Positions 6,679-11,909 of a DNA stretch of 11,909 nucleotides are shown one piece after another. This DNA is from Selenomonas sp. AE3005. GTDB taxonomy: Bacteria > Bacillota > Negativicutes > Selenomonadales > Selenomonadaceae. The stretch lies in contig NZ_CAJODG010000054.1 of assembly GCF_905233635.1 (NCBI RefSeq), positions 1 to 11,909 on the forward strand, read 5' to 3'. Numbering within the stretch: position 1 is the stretch's first letter; each line of letters starts with the position of its first letter. The notes below the pieces were generated by a model. It was not told the DNA's origin. It saw only the letters and a list, made by a program, of their open reading frames with translations, and searched no databases. A program made the position numbers and the translations under genes.

Positions 6679-7676
6679 TGGAAAAGTTAAACTGGGATAT
6701 AATCGCCGGTCACGAAGCGCAGCAGGCAGAACTTAGGGCCATGCTCCGGGAGAGACGCCTGCCCCATGCGCTTCTTTTTGTGGGCGAAAAGGGCATAGGC
6801 AAAAAACTCTGCGGCCGGGTACTGGCGGCAGCCATACTCTGCGGTCAGGAATCGCCCTGCGGCCACTGCGAAAACTGCCGAGGCATGAACTTAGGCTCGC
6901 ACCCGGATTATTTTGAGCTGGTGCCGGAGGCCAAGGGCAAAGCTGCTCCTATTATTCACATTGAGGAAATGCGCAGCATGCAGGTTATGGTATCGCGGTC
7001 AGCAGTACAGGCCGGGCGGCGGGTGGTGCTGATTGATGACGCCGAGACCATGAATGAGGCGGCGGCCAACAGCCTGTTAAAGACGCTGGAGGAACCGGCC
7101 GGGGACGTTACCTTTATCCTGATAGCCCGGGCCAGAAGTGCCTTGCTCGATACCATCGTTTCACGGTGCATACCGCTGAGTTTTGGTATGCTGCCGGCGG
7201 AAACGGTCGCAGCGGTGCTGCAAAAGCAGGGAATCGCACCAGATATGGCAGGGAAACTGGCCTCCCTGGCAGACGGCAGTATCGGCCGGGCGCTGAAACT
7301 GCATGCTGATGGCGGCCTGGAACTTAGAGATAAGGCGCTGGCCTTTTTGCTCGGCCTGCCGGAGCTGCAGCTTACTAAGTTGTGGCAGGAGGCGGCGGCC
7401 ATGGGCGAATGGGACAGGCAGCGGGTGACAGAATGGGCGGCTTACTTTAACATGCTGCTGCGTGATTTGCTCGTTCTCTACAGTGCCGGTGACAGCCAGC
7501 TGCTCTACCACCGCGACCTGCGCGGCCGGCTGGCAGAGTTTCTGCCGGCCTTTACCCAGCGGCAGTTGTTTGCCATGGCGGCGGAGACACGGGAATTTAT
7601 ACGCCGCCTGCAGAGCAATGTGAACCTGCGCCTGCAGCTGGAAGGCTTTTTTATTCGTTTGCTTGATTGCCGTTAA
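6678..7676 (+). CDS. holB: DNA polymerase III, delta' subunit
   Basis: This is a clamp-loader subunit of the AAA+ type, 332 residues, that helps load the sliding clamp at replication forks. Visible landmarks are a P-loop-like GEKGIGKK (36-43) with Lys replacing the usual Thr/Ser, and a zinc module of four cysteines (C55, C61, C64, C67). These are followed by VVLIDDAE (Walker B-like), the family signature NSLLKTLEEP, and the sensor motif T-I-V-S-R-C, then the C-terminal helical collar domain. The altered P-loop agrees with delta' not acting as an ATPase. ATG 6678 is chosen over GTG 6675; it overlaps the yaaR TGA as TGATG, so translation is probably coupled. Length and order fit holB rather than dnaX, which would be longer and have an intact P-loop. 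Confidence 0.93.
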   Translation: MEKLNWDIIAGHEAQQAELRAMLRERRLPHALLFVGEKGIGKKLCGRVLAAAILCGQESPCGHCENCRGMNLGSHPDYFELVPEAKGKAAPIIHIEEMRSMQVMVSRSAVQAGRRVVLIDDAETMNEAAANSLLKTLEEPAGDVTFILIARARSALLDTIVSRCIPLSFGMLPAETVAAVLQKQGIAPDMAGKLASLADGSIGRALKLHADGGLELRDKALAFLLGLPELQLTKLWQEAAAMGEWDRQRVTEWAAYFNMLLRDLLVLYSAGDSQLLYHRDLRGRLAEFLPAFTQRQLFAMAAETREFIRRLQSNVNLRLQLEGFFIRLLDCR

Positions 7677-7694
7677 GGCTTTATATATATTTAC

Positions 7695-7699
7695 AGGAG
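7695..7699 (+). promoter_or_regulatory. Ribosome binding site that fixes the ricT start at 7706
   Basis: AGGAG lies 6 bases before ATG 7706. The longer in-frame start at 7667 would overlap holB, lacks a ribosome site, and would add a tail (PLRLYIYLQEIF) before the conserved MQTIIGVRF start. Confidence 0.85.
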
Positions 7700-7705
7700 A
7701 TTTTT

Positions 7706-8812
7706 ATGCAGACAATCATTGGTGTCCGCTTTAAAAAAGCAGGCAAGATATATTATTTTGCTCCGGGAAAACTGGAGATTAAAAAAGGTGATATGGTCAT
7801 TGTGGAAACTGCCCGGGGCATGGAATGCGGCGAGGCAGTTATCGGTCCGCGCGAAGAGGAGGACGATAAAATCGTCAGCCCCTTGAAGGTAGTACACCGT
7901 ATCGCCACGGAGTCGGATATCAAGCGCATGGCCGACAACAAGGAGAAGGAAAAGGAGGCCTATGGTATCTGCGAGGAAAAAATCGCAGCGCATGGCCTGC
8001 CGATGAAACTGGTGGAAGTAGAATACACCTTCGACATGAATAAAATCATTTTCTACTTCACGGCTGACGGGCGCATTGACTTCCGCGAACTGGTCAAGGA
8101 CCTGGCGGCGGTGTTCCGTACCCGTATCGAACTGCGGCAGATAGGTGTGCGTGACGAGGCCAAGTTTATGGGCGGTATCGGCGGCTGTGGCCGTCCCTTG
8201 TGCTGTGCGTCTTTTCTGGGTGATTTTGAGCCCGTGTCCATTCGTATGGCCAAGGACCAGAACCTTTCCCTTAATCCCACGAAGATTTCCGGCATTTGCG
8301 GCCGCCTGATGTGCTGCCTGAAATACGAAAATGACTGTTATTGCGGCGGTGACTGTCCGCATCAGCAGAAAAAAATCCAGCCGCCTTCGCAGGGCAGCCG
8401 GGTAGTATCGGTGGAAGGCGAAGGCAAGGTCATTTCCCTCAATCAGCAGCGCCGCTCGGCGACGATTCTGCTGGATTCCGGGCGCACTATTGTGGCCTCC
8501 TGGGAAGATGTCATTGAAAAGGACGAGGACGAGAGCAGCCTGGCCAGCAGCCTGACGGCAGCTTATGAGGGCGTACAGGACAATATCCCGGCAGAAAGCA
8601 CTGAGGACGCACGCGAGTCCGGTTTCCGCCGCGAAAGACCGCGCCGCGAAAATAACCGGCGGTTTGCTAAGGATAACCGCGAAAATCGGGAAAACCGTGA
8701 GGGGCGCGAACATCGTGACAAGCGCCATAATTTCCGGCCGCGCAATAACCGGGACAACAGGGAGAAACGGGAACGCCGTGAGGGGCGTGACCGCCGGGAG
8801 CGTCACCAGTGA
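7706..8812 (+). CDS. ricT: PSP1-domain protein RicT (YaaT) with arginine-rich C-terminal tail
   Basis: This 368-residue protein begins with the typical MQTIIGVRFKKAGKIYYF and KGDMVIVETARGMECGEAV. The PSP1 core carries two copies of the cysteine motif: G-C161-G-R-P-L-C166-C167 and G-I-C198-G-R-L-M-C203-C204. Further cysteines are at 211, 213 and 217. In B. subtilis the homologue YaaT/RicT works with YlbF (RicF) and YmcA (RicA), the complex binds iron-sulfur clusters, and it guides RNase Y-dependent mRNA maturation and differentiation. The conserved cysteines match that role. Unusual is the C-terminus: residues 307-368 contain 24 Arg among 62 residues, mixed with Glu, Asn and Asp, and look disordered and RNA-binding. 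B. subtilis RicT, at about 275 residues, lacks such a tail. The stop overlaps the next start by 4 bases (GTGA). Confidence 0.9.
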   Translation: MQTIIGVRFKKAGKIYYFAPGKLEIKKGDMVIVETARGMECGEAVIGPREEEDDKIVSPLKVVHRIATESDIKRMADNKEKEKEAYGICEEKIAAHGLPMKLVEVEYTFDMNKIIFYFTADGRIDFRELVKDLAAVFRTRIELRQIGVRDEAKFMGGIGGCGRPLCCASFLGDFEPVSIRMAKDQNLSLNPTKISGICGRLMCCLKYENDCYCGGDCPHQQKKIQPPSQGSRVVSVEGEGKVISLNQQRRSATILLDSGRTIVASWEDVIEKDEDESSLASSLTAAYEGVQDNIPAESTEDARESGFRRERPRRENNRRFAKDNRENRENREGREHRDKRHNFRPRNNRDNREKRERREGRDRRERHQ

Positions 8813-9546
8813 GAGAAGTCAGCCTGGGCGCTAATGAACGGCTGGACGATTTGATGAAGAGCGGGCGGCATATCATCCAGAATACGCAGGAATTCTGCTT
8901 TTCCCTGGATGCCGTGCTGCTGGCTCATTTTTTGTCCTTGAAGTCCCGGCAGAAGGTGCTGGAACTGGGCACTGGCACCGGGGTTATTCCTTTGCTTATC
9001 GCTGATGAGGTAGCCCGGGTGGACGCGGTGGAACTGAATCCCGTCATGGCAGAGCTGGCGGCGCGCAATGTCCGGCTCAATGAGCTCGCGGACAAAATTT
9101 TTGTCCGGGAAGGTGACTACCGCGCTATCAGGGAACTATATAAGCCCGAGTCTTTTGATGTTGTGCTGGCCAATCCTCCTTACCGTCCTGTGGGCGAGGG
9201 GCAGGCCAATAAACTCACGGGTGTGGCCAGAGCCCGGCACGAATTTACAGCTACACTCAAAGATGTGGTGCAGGCGGCGCGCTTTGCCCTGCGCTTTGGC
9301 GGCCATTTCGGCATGGTACACCTGCCGGAGCGGCTTGGGGAAATCATTGTGGCGCTGCACGACCATCAGATGGAAGTGAAAAGACTGCAGATGGTGCAGC
9401 CCAAGGACGGCAAAGCACCAAATATGATGCTGCTAGAGGCCGTGGTAGGTGCCAGCCCTGGTGGCCTGAAGGTATTGCCGCCGCTCGTGGTACACCGCGC
9501 TGATGGCAGTTATACCGATGAGATTTTACGGATTTACGGAATGTGA
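8809..9546 (+). CDS. trmN6: tRNA adenine-N6 methyltransferase, YabB/TrmN6 family
   Basis: This 245-residue class I SAM-dependent methyltransferase has the SAM motif V-L-E52-L-G-T-G-T-G58-V-I-P, the acidic second motif (VDAVELNP), and the catalytic N122-P-P-Y125 typical of amino-group methylation of adenine. The start, with a target-binding region (RHIIQNTQEFCFSLDAVLLAHF), matches the YabB/YfiC family. E. coli YfiC (TrmN6) methylates A37 of tRNA1(Val); the substrate here is inferred from family only. GTG 8809 is the start, with GGGAG at 8796-8800 placed 8 bases upstream and a 4-base overlap with ricT. The next gene starts 3 bases after its stop. Location between ricT and rsmI is the conserved Firmicute position of yabB, which makes the call firm. 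Confidence 0.88.
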   Translation: MREVSLGANERLDDLMKSGRHIIQNTQEFCFSLDAVLLAHFLSLKSRQKVLELGTGTGVIPLLIADEVARVDAVELNPVMAELAARNVRLNELADKIFVREGDYRAIRELYKPESFDVVLANPPYRPVGEGQANKLTGVARARHEFTATLKDVVQAARFALRFGGHFGMVHLPERLGEIIVALHDHQMEVKRLQMVQPKDGKAPNMMLLEAVVGASPGGLKVLPPLVVHRADGSYTDEILRIYGM

Positions 9547-9549
9547 ATT

Positions 9550-10392
9550 ATGAACGATAAAATACCAACTTTATATCTTTGCGCCACCCCTATTGGCAAT
9601 CTGGAGGATATGACCTACCGGGCGGTGCGGCTGCTCGGCGAAGTGGAACTGATTGCCGCGGAGGATACCCGGCATACTAGGCAGCTGCTGACGCATTTTG
9701 ATATTCATACGAAACTTACAAGTTATCATGAGCACAACAAACTAACCAAGGGGCCGGAACTTATCGCCTATATGCAGGAAGGTCATGACCTGATTTGTGT
9801 CAGTGACGCCGGTCTGCCCGGCATCTGTGACCCCGGCAGCCATCTGGCACAGCTGGCCATAGAGGCCGGCTTTAAGGTCACGCCCCTGCCCGGGGCTAAC
9901 GCCGGCCTGTCGGCGTTGATTTGTTCGGGGCTGGATACCACGCGCTTTACCTTTATCGGCTTTCTGCCCAAGACGGCGAAAAAACAGCAGGAGGTCTTAG
10001 AGAGCGTAAAACATTATCCGGAAACGCTGATTTTCTACGAGGCACCGCACCATTTGAAAGCGACCTTAAAGGCCATGCAGGCTGTCTTAGGTGACCGGCA
10101 GGTGGCTTTGGGGCGGGAACTGACCAAGAAATTCGAGGAATTCCAGCGCGGCAGCCTTACGGAAATCATGGCCCATTACGAGGAAAATGACCCGCGGGGA
10201 GAATATGTGATTGTGACGGCCGGTTTTACCGGGGAAGTGACGGCGGCGGAAAATGACCTGCCGGCGGAACCAAAGGCGTGCTGTGAGCATTTTATGGCGC
10301 AGGGGCTGGACAAAAAAGCGGCTATGCGCGAGACGGCCAAGGCTTTGGGGCTGTCCCGGCGTGATGTATATCAGGCCATGCTGGCAGAGTGA
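9550..10392 (+). CDS. rsmI: 16S rRNA (cytidine-1402 2'-O) methyltransferase
   Basis: This 280-residue tetrapyrrole-methylase-fold enzyme methylates the 2'-O of C1402 in 16S rRNA, near the decoding centre. Family marks are C-A12-T-P-I-G-N-L18-E-D-M-T-Y-R-A, A37-E-D-T-R41-H-T, S85-D-A-G-L-P-G-I-C-D-P-G96, and L113-P-G-A-N-A118, followed by GFLP and LIFYEAPHH. The C-terminus LGLSRRDVYQAML is the small helical end typical of RsmI. Two loops deviate slightly from the most common wording (SDAGTP.ISDPG): T is replaced by L89 and S by C93. The Shine-Dalgarno is weak (GGA about 9538), so translation probably depends on coupling to trmN6, 3 bases upstream. Length is normal. Confidence 0.93.
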   Translation: MNDKIPTLYLCATPIGNLEDMTYRAVRLLGEVELIAAEDTRHTRQLLTHFDIHTKLTSYHEHNKLTKGPELIAYMQEGHDLICVSDAGLPGICDPGSHLAQLAIEAGFKVTPLPGANAGLSALICSGLDTTRFTFIGFLPKTAKKQQEVLESVKHYPETLIFYEAPHHLKATLKAMQAVLGDRQVALGRELTKKFEEFQRGSLTEIMAHYEENDPRGEYVIVTAGFTGEVTAAENDLPAEPKACCEHFMAQGLDKKAAMRETAKALGLSRRDVYQAMLAE

Positions 10393-10393
10393 C

Positions 10394-10400
10394 AAGGGGG
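10394..10400 (+). promoter_or_regulatory. Ribosome binding site that fixes the nagZ-type start at 10407
   Basis: AAGGGGG lies 6 bases upstream of ATG 10407. The in-frame GTG at 10389 would put this site inside the coding region and push the lipoprotein leader six residues in from the start. Confidence 0.85.
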
Positions 10401-10406
10401 ATAAAC

Positions 10407-11513
10407 ATGGGGATTTTCAAACGGTTTTTAGTGCTGACACTGGCTGTCACGCTGCTGGCCGGCTGCGGCAAAACGTCCGAGGCCGACAGCAGCAAGCCGG
10501 AGACATTGGATGATAAGGTGGACGCCATCGTAAACAGCATGTCCCTGGCGGAAAAGGTGGGACAGATGGTGATGATTGGCGTGCATGGCACGGAAATCAA
10601 CGATGACAGCCGTTATATGCTCAATCAGTACCATATTGGCGGCGTGATTTTCTTTGACCGCAACCTGCAGTCTGCCGAACAGACAAAAAAATTCACAGCT
10701 GACCTGCAGGCGCAGGCCGGCAAGGTGCCACTGTTCATCGCCATTGACGAAGAGGGCGGCCCGGTAGCGCGGGGACGTGACTTTATTGAGGTGCCGCCTG
10801 CGGCCCAAAGTCTGGGACAGGGTGGAGATAATACCAAGGCCGAGGCCTGGGCGCAAAAGACGGGGGCTTATTTAAAGGAGCTGGGCATAAATGTGAATTT
10901 TGCGCCGGTGGCTGATGTGGGCACTAATCTCCGCGAGTATGCTGCTGATGGTCAGACAGTGGCGAAATTTGTCGCTGCGGCCGCGCAGGGGTATGAGTCA
11001 GCCCATGAAATCTATACTTTGAAACATTTCCCGGGCATTGGCCGGGGAACGGTTGATTCCCATTTTGAGCGTTCGGAAATCCCGGCAACGAAGGACGAAC
11101 TGCTGGCACAGGATTTAGTGCCGTTTAAGGAGATTATCGCTAATCACAGCCCGGAGAATTTCATGGTCATGATATCCCATCTGGTATATCCGGCTTTGGA
11201 CAAAAACCACACGGCCAGCCTGTCAGCAGAGATTCAGACCAAACTGCTGCGGCAGGAATTGGGCTTTAACGGGGTAATCATCACTGATTCGCTGGAGATG
11301 GGGGCGGTGTCCAAGTACGGCGACTTCCGCAGCCTCGGCGTACAGGCCGTGCAGGCCGGGGCCGATATCGCCCTGGTGTGTCACGAATATCCTCATGAAA
11401 CTGATGTGTATCTGGGGCTGCTGGAGGCGGCGGAAAAAGGCGTTATCAGCGAAGAGAGAATCAACGAGTCCGTGAAACGGATTGTGAAGATGAAGCTGCT
11501 GCATAAAAGCTAA
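10407..11513 (+). CDS. nagZ: Lipoprotein beta-N-acetylhexosaminidase, GH3 (NagZ-like)
   Basis: This 368-residue single-domain glycoside hydrolase family 3 enzyme cleaves terminal N-acetylglucosamine from muropeptides or similar substrates. The leader with L-L-A-G-C20 is a clear lipobox, so it is membrane-anchored and exported, unlike cytosolic E. coli NagZ. Visible motifs are AIDEEGGPVARG (substrate loop), NFAPVADVG, K206-H-F-P-G, the D217-S-H219 catalytic dyad of NagZ enzymes, and I-T-D294-S-L-E-M with Asp294 as nucleophile. The sequence after KHFPG reads I-G-R-G-T-V instead of the H-G seen in E. coli and B. subtilis NagZ. The large GH3 second domain is absent, which is normal for NagZ. It starts 14 bases after rsmI and is the last gene of the operon. 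Confidence 0.88.
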   Translation: MGIFKRFLVLTLAVTLLAGCGKTSEADSSKPETLDDKVDAIVNSMSLAEKVGQMVMIGVHGTEINDDSRYMLNQYHIGGVIFFDRNLQSAEQTKKFTADLQAQAGKVPLFIAIDEEGGPVARGRDFIEVPPAAQSLGQGGDNTKAEAWAQKTGAYLKELGINVNFAPVADVGTNLREYAADGQTVAKFVAAAAQGYESAHEIYTLKHFPGIGRGTVDSHFERSEIPATKDELLAQDLVPFKEIIANHSPENFMVMISHLVYPALDKNHTASLSAEIQTKLLRQELGFNGVIITDSLEMGAVSKYGDFRSLGVQAVQAGADIALVCHEYPHETDVYLGLLEAAEKGVISEERINESVKRIVKMKLLHKS

Positions 11514-11525
11514 ATATATAAAAAG

Positions 11526-11569
11526 AAAAATCTGTTGACGTAATGTTAAAGCGTCAGCAGATTTTTTTT
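11526..11569 (+). terminator. Rho-independent terminator after the NagZ-like gene
   Basis: The stem AAAAATCTGTTGACG (11526-11540) pairs with CGTCAGCAGATTTTT (11552-11566) with one T-G wobble, around an 11-base loop. Eight T residues (11562-11569) follow. It starts 12 bases after the stop codon; the A-tract upstream makes it potentially active in both directions. Confidence 0.93.
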
Positions 11570-11627
11570 GCAGTTTGACGGTCAAGGAGTTCTTAAAAAT
11601 ATCCCGTTCATGCGTGCACGGGGTTCA

Positions 11628-11807
11628 CGGGGGAGTAATTTTTCTGCCTCCGCTAAACGACACACCTCGGAAAATAGAAGTGTCCAGTTACCTGCGCCGG
11701 GCAGGCCAACGGCGCTCCTTTCAGTGTAGTTGCTTAGCTGCGTCCTACAGTGTGCCGGCCTTCGCTGCGCTCAGGCAGTCGCTCCCCGCAGAAAAATCAC
11801 TCCCCCG
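11628..11807. repeat. Structured element with 20-base inverted arms (MITE/REP-like or ncRNA)
   Basis: The arm at 11628-11647 (begins CGGGGGAG, ends TTTCTGC) and the arm at 11788-11807 (begins GCAGAAAA, ends CTCCCCCG) are complementary at 19 of 20 positions, the exception being A11637 against C11798. Inside are further short stems: GACAC/GTGTC (11659-11663 with 11680-11684), GCGCCG/CGGCGC (11694-11699 with 11710-11715) and TGTAG/CTACA (11725-11729 with 11745-11749). Outside the arms, GGGG 11620-11623 and CCCC 11812-11815 could extend pairing. There is no open reading frame of note. The layout fits a mobile palindromic repeat or a multi-branched RNA; which one is not decidable here. Only TTCA/TTCG could be a target duplication, which is weak. 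Confidence 0.65.
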
Positions 11808-11909
11808 TTCGCCCCCAGCTACGGTGTTTACAATTGCTACGAACCCGTTGCTCCCGTTACAAGAACATCGATGTGCCTGCTCCCTGTCACTGCGAAAGAA
11901 TCATTCTTA
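11808..11909. other. Non-coding right edge
   Basis: I see no gene in this stretch. It has small direct repeats (GCTACG twice, CCCGTT twice in tandem around 11844-11857), which may belong to the flank of the structured element, and no convincing promoter. It may lead into a gene beyond the window. Confidence 0.4.

Noticed and set aside
6956..7402. - strand open frame opposite holB
   Set aside because: It is antisense to conserved HolB motifs, with low-complexity Ser/Ala content typical of shadow frames.
7691..8806. Long open frame of 371 codons on the - strand opposite ricT
   Set aside because: It is a shadow of a GC-rich, Arg-rich coding region; it has no ribosome site and no family resemblance, while the + strand shows a clear conserved protein.
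11570..11909. CRISPR array or tRNA at the GC-rich right edge
   Set aside because: No regularly spaced direct repeats are present, and no acceptor stem with T-loop sequence could be found; the structure is an inverted-arm element instead.

Overview
The window looks like chromosome from a diderm Firmicute, most plausibly a Selenomonas-type member of the Negativicutes. Two things point there. The right half carries the Bacillus/Clostridium-style order yaaR-holB-ricT-trmN6-rsmI, with strong Firmicute Shine-Dalgarno sequences. The left half codes for envelope proteins, including CsgG-like proteins, a family tied to outer-membrane export in didermic cells. The assignment is inference from gene content; no rRNA or tRNA is present to confirm it.

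Left region (1-6077): seven genes on the + strand, all apparently exported, closely spaced, and closed by an intrinsic terminator at 6113-6140. In order they are: the C-terminus of a CsgG-like protein (cut by the window edge); a secreted C-type-lectin-like protein; a lipoprotein with a degenerate RTX-like C-terminal segment; a multi-module SH3/CHAP peptidoglycan hydrolase; two distantly related secreted proteins of unknown function; and a complete CsgG-like protein. Most of this region is AT-rich (many 60-base lines at 25-40% GC), unlike the right half. Together the genes resemble an envelope or cell-surface cassette bracketed by two CsgG-like proteins. Its function is not known from sequence and it is the most interesting part of the window.

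Junction (6078-6225): the cassette terminator is followed two bases later by a near-consensus sigma70-type promoter (TTGCAT, 17 bases, TATAAT) for the next operon.

Right region (6226-11513): a GC-rich housekeeping operon of yaaR (DUF327), holB (DNA polymerase III delta'), ricT/PSP1-domain protein with an unusual arginine-rich tail, a YabB/TrmN6-type tRNA adenine methyltransferase, rsmI (16S rRNA C1402 2'-O-methyltransferase) and a lipoprotein beta-N-acetylhexosaminidase of the NagZ/GH3 family. Several genes overlap by 1-4 bases, indicating translational coupling. The operon ends at a strong terminator at 11526-11569.

Right edge (11570-11909): no gene. It holds a 180-base element bounded by 20-base inverted arms (19/20 complementary) with several internal hairpins. 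It is either a repetitive extragenic/MITE-like element or a structured RNA.
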